A DNA stretch of 64,000 nucleotides from Toxoplasma gondii ME49 (taxonomy: Eukaryota; Apicomplexa; Conoidasida; Eucoccidiorida; Sarcocystidae), in assembly GCF_000006565.2 (NCBI RefSeq), contig NC_031476.1, positions 2,380,458-2,444,457 on the forward strand, written 5' to 3'. A program made the translations under genes and the position numbers. The notes beneath the pieces are model-generated. The model did not search any database. It saw nothing but the letters and a program-made list of their open reading frames with translations, and was not told the DNA's origin. Below, piece by piece: positions 13,278-26,200 of the stretch (positions are counted from its first letter, which is position 1; each line of letters opens with the position of its first letter).

Positions 13278-16055
13278 ACATATATGCATGGATATATATA
13301 TATATATATATATATGTACATACGTATACGCGTTTGCGTAGGACTGAGAAATATGGCGGTAAGTCCGGTGTGTTTCCGTGAGTTTGTGAATGTAGGTGAA
13401 CTGGGAGAGAATGCATTTAACAACGCATTTGATGATTGCTGAAACGTTTGTGGTGAAGTTGTTTGAGTTCACAGGTGGCGAACGGAGGTGTGCGCGTTTT
13501 GGTTACGGTTGCTGTGCGTTTCTGGATGAAAAAGAAATGTAAAATCTACCATCTTCTCAAATGGGGACCCCCTGTTTTGCGGGTCGCCATTCCAGGTGTC
13601 GGCTCTCTTCAAAATAGATTCAAGTTACGCAAGCTTCCCCGAGATTTCGTCTGGAAACCGGACAACATGCTGCACATTTGAGCGTGCCTGTGCGGCCTCT
13701 CGGCTTCCCCCTCCTCACAATGTCTCTGCATCATTCGACTTTCCTGTTGTCTCTCAGAAACAAATGGAAATCCATCATCGATGGGCATGAACGTCGGTAG
13801 ACATTGAGAAACAACTCTTTTACAGTCTGCCGCTTCTTCTACTTCAGCAGGTTCTGAACAAAGATTCTGACACAGAGAGACTCCTTTCGACCGCCGCGTT
13901 TTTATCTCAGCTGCTCGACTCATCCGTGAGAATGCGTCGAGTGCATGCACATGAATTTCTTAGCGGGTCGCCCGCGACTCCGTCGCCGAAGTCTTGCGAA
14001 AATGACAGTCGACGCGTGCCTTCTTTCAGAGGAGGATCATCCTCGGTCGACAGAAAGGAGCGTGCATGGTCAGATGGAGAATCGTCAAAGTCAGAAGACT
14101 GCGGTCGAGTGCTGGCCGAGGTCTCTAGAATACCTTTTACCTTCAACTACACTGAACACACCAAGTCTCATGTCATCACCGCTTGACGCCTCAGACCTGC
14201 GGCACTCTTCATTTCCAATTTTCGTCCACTCTCGTTCCCTCGATAGGTCGCCGACGCGATGCATGCAGGCGGCTTGCCACAAGCTCTATCCACCGAACTT
14301 CTCAAGATGCCATTTACTGATACACATCCGAGTAGAGAATATCGGCACGGAGAGCCCTTTTGGCGTGTATGCGTTCACTCGAAAAGGAATTTGACCTCAC
14401 ACGGTGCTGGGTTCAGGCTCCCGTGGCTTTTGTTCCGGACAAGATGCGGGGAGTGAGACAACCGAACCTCATTTTTCCTCAAGATCCTTTTGCATTTTTT
14501 CTCCCCACTGTGCATGCACAGCTCGAGGCATCTCTGGCAAAGGTTCTCGCTGAAAACAAACGAATGATGGGTGGAACAAGCTACACGTACTCTGCCTGCA
14601 AACACAGGAAAACAAAAGAGGCAGGTCTGCGGGTTTGCTGGTCGTCCGCATTCTCAGCAGCTCACATTTCCAATGATTCGTTTCTCCGACAAGGATGATG
14701 CATTTGCTTCTCCTTGTCTCTGCGCGAGGCTGGACATTCTTTTCCTGGTGTTTTATAAGCTTGCTGGCTTCGCGTATTCGCACCTTGAGACGTCTTCACA
14801 GATCTCTGCTTCTATCACCTCCCCTCACTTCACCATCAGCCACCGTACGCTCCTGTCGGCACCCTTACGGCCACACACTCGGATTCGTCCATCTTTTCTG
14901 TGCATCTTTGCATAGAAATGCACATAAGGCAAAGATATGCTTGTGTGGAGCGCAGTGTGTCTGTTGTTGGCACACTGGTGTAAACCTCTGGAAAAGATTC
15001 CTTCTTTTTCGTGCTCAAATACGGAGTCTGCGCAGCTTCATCCTGCATTATACGCGATGGTCTATTCCTATGTCCATGCAGACTTGAATAAGCATGGATG
15101 GACATCAAACAACACGACGCTCTCTTCTGTCACCCGGACTGCGTCAGACGGTCGCGTTTGTCAGTGGTGTCTACTTCAGTTGGGGGTTGCTCGGAGTCAG
15201 ACGCCGCCTCATCCCTGTCTATTCGCCGTTTTCTTGCTTTCTGTGCACTTAAAACTCGAGGAGAGTCGAGCGCTGAAACGAACGAGCGGAGACGCACAAA
15301 GCTGGCAGCTTGCGTGAGAAGCGCTTCTCACACTGCTGCGGCTGTGCATGCACCGACGCTGCGACATTTCTCCCGCCGCGCTGCTCCTGCTGTTTCCCCG
15401 GCGTCGGCGACTAATGCTTCTTTCTCTGAATGCAGAAAAGGCCCTTCTTTGGGAAGTTTCCTGTAAAATTTTCGTCCATTCTTTTTCCGGTCGTCTTCTT
15501 GGCGCAGCCAGTCGCGGCTGCCGCGTTTGAGGTGGAAGCGGTAAGGGGGAGAGGCGCGAGAGACAGAGAGACAGCGTCCTTCAGCAGTTCTCTTTGTAAA
15601 AACATCTTTCTGTCCTTTCCAGTCTCCCCCTCTTGACAGAAGCCAGGCGAGTGCCTTCCAATGAAATGCCATCCACTTCCCTCGTCTCTCGCTTCTCTGG
15701 AGACCCCAGTGGCGCTCACGATCTTGGAACATGCTCTCTCCGGGCGGTTCCGTCCGTGGTGTTTCGTAGAAAGAGTTGCGTCCTGTCGAGAAACGACGAA
15801 GAAGCGGAGTGATCGCGAAATCTGAGTTGAAAACAGATGCACGCACACCTGAGAGAGACCGCGAGAACGGTTAGGTCCCTGTTTTGAACGCACCCGTCCT
15901 CCGCTGTTCCCGAGTTTCTCGGAGGTTCATCCACCTGCTTTTCTTCCTTTCTCTCCACAGTTCTTCATCCCTTTGCACGCGAAACTTCCTTCGTTTTTCA
16001 CTCTCCGTTTTTCTGGACTTCTCGCACGTCGCTCCTTCTTCCTCTGTCTGGCACG
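13090..16055. other. PDE 3' UTR, intergenic spacer and 5' leader of the G-patch gene
   Basis: I recognise no coding sequence in these 3 kb on either strand. A TA array lies at 13238-13316. The last 200 bp are pyrimidine-rich, as in a coccidian 5' leader. They contain a possible leader acceptor (CTCCACAG near 15960) and end in a good start context, CACGATGG. Confidence 0.6.
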
Positions 16056-19000
16056 ATGGCCGAGCCGCCGCTCGCAGGTCGTGGATCGAAGGCTAGACTT
16101 TCTTCTTCTCGCCGGGCGCGGAAGGAGGAGCAGATTTACGGCATCTTCGCAGAAGACGAGGAGACCAGCAACAGCTTTCTCTTGGCCAGCAGCGACGAAG
16201 ACGACGGGTACAAGAAGGGGAGAGGCGCGATCCAGTTCGTCAAGGGGGGTGTCTGGACGCCCACACCCGCGGACGCGAGTGGAAGCAAGAAGCGTCAAGT
16301 TTCCGAGCCCACAAAGAAGCGCGAGAAGAAGATCAGAGACGCAAAGTCCGAGTCGAGCGAGGAGGCAGATGCATCGCTCTCTCTCCAGGACCAGCTGTTG
16401 AACGCCCAGGTGCTGAAGGAGGTACTGGGGGACGCGTACGAGTCCAGCGAGGAAGAAGAGAAGGCTGACCTCGACGAAGAAAAAGAGAAGGCCTCTGCGA
16501 AGAGCGCCGAAGAAAACGATGAGACTCAGGACTCGCCTGCAGAAACGTCTGAAGAAGATGGAGACTCCTCGCGGACGGCGAAGAGAAGGAAACTGGGCGA
16601 GAGCAGAGAAGAAGCTTCAGATGCTTCAGAGAGCGAAGGGGAGTCCGACGACGAAGAGTCCGACAGGAGTCGGTTTAAGTTCTCCGGAGCGCAGAACGTC
16701 AAGGCAGATGCAAAGGCAGGAGACAGCGGACCAGTCGCCGTCGAGAAAAATACTTGGGGATTCGCGAAAATGGAAAAAACCTACGGCGTTGGCTTCAAAC
16801 TCCTTCAGAAAATGGGCTTCAAAGGAGGCGGCCTAGGCCGACACGGCACCGGAGTTGCCAATCCTCTCGAAGTCCGAGTCAGAGAAAAGAACCGAGGCCT
16901 ACAGGTGAGTCCCTGCAACTTTCGAGCTTCAACAAGAGCGCCACTCTAGCCTGAACGGCAAAACTCACCCGTTGTCAATTTGCAATCAAAATACACAAAC
17001 ACACGGGGGCCTCATATCTATCTATCTATCTATCTATCTATATATATATATATATATATACATATATATACATATATACATACATATATATACATATATA
17101 CATACATATATATACATATATATATACATATACATATATATACATATACATATATATATATATATATACACGAGGAGTTAGAGAAGTAGTGCTCTTGAGC
17201 GTCACAAACAGGGGAAGCAAGTCAACAATTCCGCCTGTGTTCAGGTGTGCCTGTGACGGTTCATTTTTTTTTAACCCCCATGCATAAATCAATGTGAATT
17301 GCATGAACTCGACGCTGGAAATCTGTGCTTGTTCCACGAGTTGAGAAGCGGACCGGATATGTGTGTGTGTGTGTTTGTTTTGGTGACGAGTCTTGGGAGA
17401 GGTCGCTCCCTCGGCGTTTTCTTTCGCGCGGTTTGCACTGTGTTCTGCTTCTGTGCTCCGCGTCTCGTTTCTCGGGTCTTCTCCGTCATGTCGGTTTCGC
17501 TCTCTGTCTCACTCCTCGCTTTTCCTCGTTTGCCTCCCGTCGGTTCTTGGTTCGCCTTCACAGGATTCGGGGGAGAAGGTGGGTCGCATGTCGAAGGGGA
17601 AGGCGTTGACGGCCCTGGACATTCTGCTCGGCAAGAAGTTCGAGAAGAACGAGGAGGGCGTCTCCGAAGAGTGGAAGAAGAACCGCAAGGCGTTGACACC
17701 GTCGGAGCGAAGGCGGCGGCGCCTGGCGCAGACGGCGGCGGAGGTCGCTGCTGAGGGGCGCTTGCAGGTCCAGCGCGCGCGGGAGAAGCTTCAGGCTTCT
17801 TCGGTGAGGATTCTGGACATGACAGGTCCGGACGTGAGAGTCATCCAGGGCAAAGACGAGCTGCGGGAGACGCTGCTGCACCACAAACGCGTCGCCGATG
17901 GGGCAGCCGCCGGCGCAGAGGACGAGGAGTTCGTCCTGCAGGGCCTCGCGGGCGCGGACGGCGGCGAGACGCGCCTTTCAGGTCGAGTGGCGCGAGCCGC
18001 GCCTCTGCGCAGCTTGCAGATACGCTTGCGGCATGTGATTGGCGGAGTCGAAGAGGAGCTGAGGCAAGTTGTGCGTGAGAAAAAAGAGCAAGAAGCCGTC
18101 CTGCTGCAGTGGGCCGACCGCGGGGACAACGCAGACGGCGCCGACGATCGAGAGGACGACCTGTGGGCGGACGCGAACGCAGACAAGGGTGTAGGTTTCG
18201 CCGAGAACGCGGTTCTCGAGTCTCTGCGAAGCGCAAAAGAAATGGTGAAACGCGTGGAACGCATCGACGAAGAGCTGAGGAAACTCTGGGAGGAATTCGC
18301 CTGCGACTCCGAATCCCGGCGCCCAGGCAATCAGGAAGAACACAGTGGAGACCGACGGAGGAAAGAGGAGGAGAGCGGTAGGAGAAGGAGAGATGACGAG
18401 AGCGATCGGAGAAGGCGAGATGACGAGAGCGATCGGAGAAGGCGAGATGACGAGAGCGATCGGAGAAGACGAGATGACGAGAGCGATCGGAGAAGACGAG
18501 ATGACGAGAGAGGTCGAAAAAGGAAAGAGGAGGAGGGAGATCGGAGAAGGAAAGAGGAGGAGGGAGATCGGAGAAGGAAAGAGGAGGAGGGAGATCGGAG
18601 AAGGAAAGAGGAGGAGGGAGATCGGAGAAGGAAAGAGGAGGAGGGCGATCGGAGAAGGAGAGATGACGAGAGAGAAGAGAAAAAGAGAGAGAGAGGCAGA
18701 TCGGGAAGCAGAGGGGAGAACGGGTGGGAACGCCGAGGTCGCAGTGAGGAAGCAAGTGAAGAGAAGTCGTTGAGTTCGGAACGCGAGCGTAGAGATGAGA
18801 CGCGAGCTTCTGCGCCTAGCAAGAGAGAGCAGTGGAGCAACGATGAACGGAGTCGGAGCAGAAGCAAAGCTCGAGGTGGAGGGTCGCGAGGCGCTTCGCA
18901 GAGCCCTCAGAGGAGAGGCACTTCCCTGTCGGAGAAGAGTTCTTCGGATTCAGATCCTTTCGGCATCGACGCCGTGCTGGACCTTGCGACAGCTCTGCAT

Positions 19001-20962
19001 GACAAGTACCCTTTCGAGTTTCGTGTACTTCATGTCCCTAGTCTCTTGACCGCCCTTCTCCGCCCCCGCCTTCAGTGTGCGCTTCGCTCTTGGAGACCTC
19101 TTGCCTCTTCTTCCTCTTCTTCGCCTTCTTCCTCGTCTTCCTCCGCTTCGTCCTGCCCTCACGCGCCTGCCTCTGCTGCGTCGGAGACCGGTTGTGACAG
19201 CGACGTTTCGTCGCGTTTGCCAACTGCTGTGGGCCGTCTGGTGGCGCGTTTTTCGGCGCTGGCGCAACAGGAGGCGTTGGAAGTCCATGCGTGTTATCGG
19301 ATGCTCGCGCGCTTGGAGGGCCGAGCGGATGGGTCGTCGAAGGCGTTCTCGGAGTCGGCTTCGGCGGAACGCGACGGCTGCACGCAGTCTTGGCTGGCGC
19401 CACTGCTCGCAGGTCGAATGGAGGGTCGCGAACTGCAGAGACAAACGCAGGAGCGGGTGACATGTCGTCTGACGTTCGATTCGCAGACGGCGGCTCTGCG
19501 ACTCCTCCGGCTGCCGCTGCGCGCCTCGGCCCAGCCGTACCTGCTGAGTATGCATGCCCTCGAACATGTCCTGCGGGTCACTGTGCTCGAAGCACTCAGG
19601 GCGGCGCTGGTGAACGACTGGTCGCCGGACGACGGCGAGGGCGCGCGACTGCAGGCTGAAGGATCTGCCGCCTCCGGGAAGGCCGCAGGAGCCTCTGCAG
19701 GAGACAGAGGCGCGGAGCCACTGGCGGCGGCGCCCTCAGGAGGCGACAGTGGGGTATGTGTGGTGACGCTCGTCGAGCGCTGGCTAGGCGCGTTGCCGCC
19801 GGAGACAGCGCGGTTTTTGATCGAGGACGTCGTGCTTCAGAAGCTTCTCCAAGCCGTCGACGAGTGGAATCCGGTCAAGGCGAAAACGCCGATTCACACA
19901 TGGCTGCACCCGTGGCTTCCCCACCTGTCCCCGCATCACTTGCAGCTGCTGTCGTCGCCGCTGCGTCTGAAGATCGGACTTGCGCTGGACGCCAAGTGGA
20001 AGGCAACGGACCGAAGTGCCGTGAACTTGCTGCTGCCTTGGGCGACTGTCTTCGACGCGTACAGCTTCGCGGCGCTCCTGCAGCGCTCCGTGATGCCGAA
20101 GCTCCACGACCATTTGCTGAACCTGCCGATTCGTCCCGACAACCAACACATGCAGCCCCTCCACGACGTCCTCGTCTGGGTCCCGCTGCTGCCTGTGGAG
20201 ATGCTGGTGAACCTGTTTTTAACGGCCTTCTTTCCGCGCTGGCTGCAGGTCTTGAAGGTGTGGATCAACTCGACGCATGCCGACTTCTCGGAAATCCTCG
20301 AGTGGTACTCCGGCTGGAAAGAAATCCTCCCGCAGGCCCTCGTGACGCATGCACGCGTCCAAGGCGTCTTCGTCGAAGCTCTTCAACTGATGAACTACGC
20401 GTCCGCCACGCTCGGCTTGCCTGTGATTCCTCAGCCGCCCTCAACCAGCCAGGCGCCCCAACCTCCGTCGCCGGTGTCTGCGTTTCCTCACCCGCCTTCG
20501 CATGCCGCGCAAATGGGTCCTTTCCCGCCTCCGGGCGCGGCCCCGCCGGCTCCAGGCGCGGCTACCGCGGGCGCCGGCGCGGCCTACTACTTGGGGCAGG
20601 GTGTCTCCGGGTTGAGCTCTGGAGCCCAACTAGCGCCCGAACCGGTGGCGCCGGGCCCGACGGCCGTCTCGGGCGACGGGACGACGCCCGCGCCGCCAGG
20701 GACCATCAGCTCACTGGAGTACTTGGAGGGCCTTGCCAAGGAAAAGGGCATTCTGTTCAAGCCGAAGGTCGGGCGAATTGAGGAAGGCAGACAGGTGTAC
20801 GCGTATGGACGGATGAACATGTACGTAAAAGACAAGGTGATCTACGTGAAGGGAAAGGCCATTTTGAAGTGGACGCCTGTCGACATCGACGACCTCTTGA
20901 AACTCGCAAAGGGAGAAAAGACCAGCATCAGTGGATCGGCTTACAGTCGGAAAGGGAGGTAG
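16056..20962 (+). CDS. TFIP11: G-patch spliceosome-disassembly factor, TFIP11/Ntr1 (STIP) family
   Basis: Homologues activate the helicase DHX15/Prp43 through their G-patch to release the intron lariat and take the spliceosome apart in the nucleus. Exons 16056-16904 and 17564-20962 join in phase 0 to give 1415 residues, larger than the roughly 840 of the human protein. Order: acidic Ser/Glu-rich N-terminal region; G-patch from about residue 243 ([23 protein letters not shown]); a basic/acidic repeat block at about 550-655; an Ala/Ser-rich spacer; a conserved helical GCFC-type region at about 1030-1235 ([18 protein letters not shown]); a Pro/Ala/Gly-rich linker; and the C-terminal TFIP11 module ([21 protein letters not shown]). 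The start ATG has a strong context and opens the TIP_N-like segment. The intron falls at the end of the G-patch. The family call is firm; extra introns in low-complexity parts cannot be excluded. Confidence 0.95.
17021..17169. repeat. (TCTA)n then (TA)n/(TATACA)n array
   Basis: A TCTA run passes into about 130 bp of TA repeats, in the single intron of the G-patch gene. Confidence 0.95.
18393..18665 (+). repeat. 27-bp coding minisatellite in the G-patch gene
   Basis: A 27-bp unit recurs in frame. First come about four copies encoding [13 protein letters not shown] nonapeptides (starts at 18393, 18420 and so on), then about five copies of a diverged unit encoding GDRRRKEEE. The result is a long alternating-charge tract. 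Confidence 0.93.
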
Positions 20963-22075
20963 CAACGGGGTTTGAGAAATTCGAACGACCAGCTCCTCTA
21001 CATGTATTACACGACGGGTGCTGGCGACCTTGACGCGCATGCAGACGGTCCGGCCTTCTGTATGCCACTACGACGGGAAGACAGCCCTGCCGAACGATCT
21101 GAAGCAGAGGTTCCGACAAATGCCTGCATGCGCAGGAGACATTTCCGGAGTTCGTTGTCGCGTAGTCTGTGTTTGTCGAAGCGTCTACCTGTGCTGCTTC
21201 GTCACTTGTTCGTTTCTGATCGCCTTTTTTCCACGAGAACCGGTCTGTACGGAGACAGCTTTCAAAAGGGATTGGCGCAGAGGACTAGAGGAGACACGTG
21301 AATAATTGCATGCATGCAGAGTGGGTGCATGCAGTCGAACATACTCAGCACGAACCCCAAAACGTAGCTCAGGCGTCGAGCCCGGTTCCGCTCCCCAATT
21401 GCGCTGGGCAAACCTGGAGTGCAGCTCGACTTGAGAAAGGAAATGAGACCAAACCATGAGCGCGCCAAGTGACGAGAGAACAACTCGTCAGCGCCGCACG
21501 GCGGAGGGGAGGAAAAAACACAGGAAAAACTGCAACGAAGAGAAAACGAAGAAATGAAAAAATCGGATTGAGGAGGAATCAAGTGTCAAAATCACCTTTG
21601 TGGCCACAGAGAGAGACACAGTGAGAGAGGCGATCCGAGTGGAACAGCGAGAAAAGCTTTTTAGATTGAACTGCTTTCCACTTTGCATGCAATCGTTTCA
21701 CGCACAAGCCGCCTGCCGGACCCGGTCGGGAGAGAAGAGGCACCAACGTTTCGACGCTGTGCAGACTTCAGGGACTTTGCTCACAGCACTCCGCCCTCCC
21801 CGCGGTCAGTTTCGGAACCTTTCGGCGGACTTCTTGTTGTGACCTACACCCGCGAAAGGAGACACTGTCAGCCACAGCACTGCACTTATGAATGCGCAGG
21901 CGTAGTTGAAGAGAGAAAAACGACGAGAAGCGCAAACAAAAATGTGAATTAGTTCTTCTGCATTCTGAGAAAGACGAGCACACCGCGCAGCTGGCCCCAT
22001 TCACAGTCGCGAACGTCAACTGCGCCTTCTCGGGAAATTGCCGAAAGGCTGCTGATACAAAATGTGCATGTAAAC

Positions 22076-22114
<39 letters not shown>

Positions 22115-22803
22115 ATGTATATGTGTGCGTGTACAGATTTGATGGTGCATGCACATATGTGTATATATACTGAGTTGTTTTGTGTCAGTGAAGCGTTCAG
22201 AGGTTCGACGGGGGTGTTCGCTTCATACGTGATCATTTTATATGCGGGCGCTTTGCCTGTTTGTCGTCTCTTCCAAATTCAGGAAGAAGGCACGTGAGCC
22301 TTTCCTGAGGCTCCTCTCGCGAGCTGGTGCAGAGAGAGCTCTTCTGACGCGGGGACGACCTCCCGGAGACTTTGTCTGAGCTCGGCACTTCCGTTTCTGC
22401 TGAGCGAATGTAGGGACGACGGAAACACAGAATTCTACAAAACGAGGAACTGTGTGCGGTTGCGTTCTTTTCCGGTCGCTTCCGACGCTCGTTCGCTTCT
22501 CTTCGCTTCCCGGGAAGCGAAACAGGTCGGCCTGGAAAACATGCACTTTTCCCTCTGCCCCCGTGAAGTTCCTGTCAAGGAACAGTCTCCGCAGAGAACG
22601 AGAGAGGCGCAGAAGCCGAGAAGAGCCGAGACGAATCCTCGTTCGGTAGCGACAGACAAGAGTCAGGAAATACAGAAGGGGACTGGGACAATCTTCTGCT
22701 GTTCAAAAAAACGAGGTGTGTCTCCTGTGTAGCTCTGGAAAAGCGCTGGTGCACTGAGGCGAATCTCATACACCTCGCGACCCTACAAAGATACATCCAT
22801 ATA

Positions 22804-22867
<64 letters not shown>

Positions 22868-22975
22868 AGTGCATATACGCATGCACCAATGCTCTAAAAT
22901 GGGAACACACGCATTTTACATGAATGTGTAAATAGACAAACCGAACCACGAACATATATACACAGACATACAAGA

Positions 22976-23012
<37 letters not shown>

Positions 23013-23073
23013 CACGTACACATTTACGTAAAAAAACATATACGTATGTATACGTATATATACCGGTACGTAT

Positions 23074-23112
<39 letters not shown>

Positions 23113-23209
23113 AGGTACAGATGCCTGCACCTCCAGCAAAGACGGGAGTGTTTGTCATTCTTTCTTCGTGGTAAGACCGGAAAAGGAGCCTTTGGAGTGG
23201 AGCTGTTCC
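20963..23209. other. Convergent intergenic region (G-patch gene and EXO1 3' ends)
   Basis: The region holds both 3' UTRs. I see no gene. TA arrays lie at 22078-22126, 22797-22868 and 22978-23107, and a TGCATGCATGCAG cluster is near 21308. Short open frames are composition artefacts. Confidence 0.65.
22797..23107. repeat. (TA)n arrays near the EXO1 3' end
   Basis: Three TA tracts separated by about 110 bp of non-repeat sequence, lying 100-400 bp past the EXO1 stop codon. Confidence 0.93.
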
Positions 23210-26200
23210 CTATTTTTTGTTTCGCCAGGCAAAAGCAGACAGAGTCGGATTGGACGAGCCTGTCACCTTGCCGCCAAGGATCCACGAGTCCCCAGACGCC
23301 CCGCTGGCGTTTGAGGCCGCCTCGAAGGCTGTGCCGAATTTCTTCTTTTTTCGGCTTGAAGAAGAGCCAGGAACTGCGGGGGCAGACTGAAGAAGCGACT
23401 GTGCAAGAGAGGAAGACGAGAATTGGACAGAAAGTTGAGAGGGAGACTGAGACGGGGGAGGCGAAGACTGAGAAGACGCAGAGGGAAGGGTGCGAGAAGC
23501 GAGAGAAGCAGACGAAGCAGGTTGGAAAGAGGGTGCAGCGAACGCGGCGAAAGGAGAAGACGCGTGAAGCGCCCTTTCGGAAACATGAATTTCGTTTGGG
23601 GATTTGTGTCGCTTGTGTCGCGCGTTGTATGCTTCATTTTCGTCGTCTTGGCTTCTCTCGCGTTTCTGCGGCCCTGCGCCGACAACTTGCCCTTCTTCAG
23701 CGTCTGTGTTCTCCTCACTCAGCTGGGCATTTTCGCGGTACGCAAACGCTGCGAAGGCCGAGCGCGCCCCCGAGAGAGAACAAACACCATCTTTCTCGAG
23801 AGACAAAGAGGACTCAGCGCCGTGCGTTGCCTGGTTATTTTCCTTCCTGTTTTCCCTGAATCCGCGCTCTGTCTGCACCACTCTCGTTCGCTTTTCGACG
23901 ATGAAAGTGAGTTTCATCTGTCCACCCTTTGCTGGCTTTTCGCTCGAACACACGATACGACTTCGCACGGCTCCCTTTTGCATCGATGTCGCAGTGATCT
24001 CTTCTCTCTCCTGTTCAGACGCGGTGGCACGACTCGCGTCTCCGCCAGCCTCGCTGGCCTCCCTCTCCTTCGCTTCGTGCATCGCAGCCGCCTGTCGTGC
24101 TCCCTCGCCTCCAGGCTGGCGAGCGTCGTCTCCGCAGAAATGTCCCTGTCTTGTCTGTTGCGGTGCGCATGGCATCGCGAAGTCATCGAACGCAGGCGCC
24201 TCTCTGCAGGCCTCGTCTTCGCGCGCTCTCGCCCGTCGCTCTCTCTGTTCGCTCTCTCCCCCGTCTTTCGCCGCTCTCGTCCGCTGGAGCCAGGACGAAG
24301 CAGCACTGCGGTATGACGCGAAATCGGCGGAGGCCGACGCGCGCGAAGGCGAGCAGGGCGGAACGTCGGAAGAAGCGGAAACGCAAGAGGAAGAAGCGTC
24401 GAAATACGAGGACACAGAAGACGACGAAGACAAAGAAGAAGACGAAGAAGAAGACAAAGCAGAAGACGAAGAAGAAGAAGAAGAAGAGGAAGAAGAAGAG
24501 GGACGCTGGTGCGTTTGACAGGCGCGCGATCGTGCTGAAAGCAAATTGTCTTCATGGACGCGTATCAGCGACCGTGTTCGATACTCCTCGAGCAACAACC
24601 TTTCTTTACGATTCAACTGCACACAGAAACGAGGTCGGAAGGAACGGCGAGTGGGCGGGGAACAGATCCGAGAAACCGGCGCGCGGAGAGACCCCGAGCA
24701 CAGCAGGCGTCCGCCACCGAGAGACAGAGAAAGAAGAAGAGAAAGAGAGGGAACCGTGGAGAGAGAAAAGAAGAGATCACACGAGAGAGAAGCATTTGAG
24801 CGCAGCAGAGAAGACGACGCGGCGGAGCAGAGACGCGAGTGAAGGAAGAAGCGCCACCGACAGAGACACAGCCGACTCTGTGCATGAAACCAGCGCGGAA
24901 CAAGGAAAGACGCGCGCAAGCGAGAGGGGAAAGGAACTCACATGCGCAATTCGAGGCTTGTGGGTGCGTGGGTTAACCAGGCCATCTGCGTAAGGAAGGA
25001 AATTCTCTTGGCATTTGCCGACGATCTTCTCCCGCGCAGCCTGTTCACAGCAAGCAAGCCATGAAAACGCCAGAGAACTTTCTTCGCAGCGGTTCTCTCG
25101 GCTGCGTTTCTTTCGTCTTCGCACTCAGGAGGCGGGGACGACCAGAAGTCCGGAGGAACGCTGGAGGACCGCTGGAGGAACGCGCGTGGAGACAAAGGAC
25201 GCGGGAAGCGAGACAAAGAGACGAAGGGCCCAAGGACATTCAAGAGAGAGAGAAAGGTAGGCGTCGACAAGAGAGTGACAAGGCCAGGAGAGACCGTCGA
25301 GGCCACTGGAACGCACACAAAGGCCAAGAACCGTCGAGAGGACCATGCAAAGGATAAATTGCCTGGAGGCGTTCACGACGCTCTGTTCATCTCTCTTCGA
25401 TGCGCGGATGTTCTTCGCTCTCTCCTCTGGACCGCGTCCTCGGTTTCTCTGCTTTCGTTCCGACTCTAGTGAATTTGGCTTCTTCCCCTCTCGCCTACCT
25501 CGCCGTCGCTGTCGTCTCTGTCAAGGTCGCACGCGCCTTCCGAGAACTTGCGCGAGTCTCGCCTCTCCGGTTTCTTGTCGCCTCTGCGTTCCGTCTCCTC
25601 TGTCTGCTCTGCGAGCTCGGTCTCCGCCGCCTTCTTCTCGCTCGACTCCGCGACTCCCTCCGGCCGGTGGTTTTCCTTCTCTCCTGCGCAGTTCTCTTCT
25701 CGCGTGAGGCGATCCTCAGGCGTCCCTCGGTCCGCGGACGTCTGAGCGCAGGACGAAGCATGGCGGCGCCCCACAACAGGCGACACAGAAGAAAGAGAAG
25801 CAGAGAGAGAAGAACGATGAGGAAGAAGAGAAGAAGCAGAAACAACCAATCCGGAGTTCACATCGAAGACGCGGTGGTGTGTGAAGGCCACCATGGCCAT
25901 CTTGTGTCCACGCAGGACAACCTCCTGAGGCTGAAAAAAGGAAACAGACAAAAAACGAAAAGAAAAACATCACGACACAGAAGGGCAGAAGGGGGGAGCC
26001 GCCGAACGCAGGCGCGCAAAGCCGAGCTGTGCAGAGGAGTCTGGCCAGAGGCAGAATGCTCTTCGGAAGCAAGAGAAAACGCAGGCCGAGCGCCGTGAGA
26101 AAGCAGCGAACATCACCGCGCGTGCAGCCTCTGTGGAGGCTGGGCGAGACGAACGAGAGAGGAGAGGAGAGACAACATCACCGAGGGAAGAGAGCCGAGC

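Noticed and set aside
12415..13472. Frames reading YIYIYI across TA arrays, here and at many other TA tracts
   Set aside because: These are translations of microsatellites, not genes.
17393..17563. Upstream extension of the G-patch gene's second exon
   Set aside because: This part is the pyrimidine-rich end of the intron. The acceptor at 17563 joins the G-patch exon in phase.
18331..18867. Minus-strand Leu/Ser-rich frames opposite the 27-bp repeat
   Set aside because: They exist only because the repeat is stop-free in several frames.
23423..24518. Plus-strand frames of about 300 codons (23423-24316, 23604-24518)
   Set aside because: They are antisense shadows of the last EXO1 exon; their hydrophobic stretches are not arranged as in any family I know.
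24097..24993. Plus-strand Lys/Arg-rich frame opposite EXO1
   Set aside because: It is antisense to the Ser-rich EXO1 tail and the next intron.
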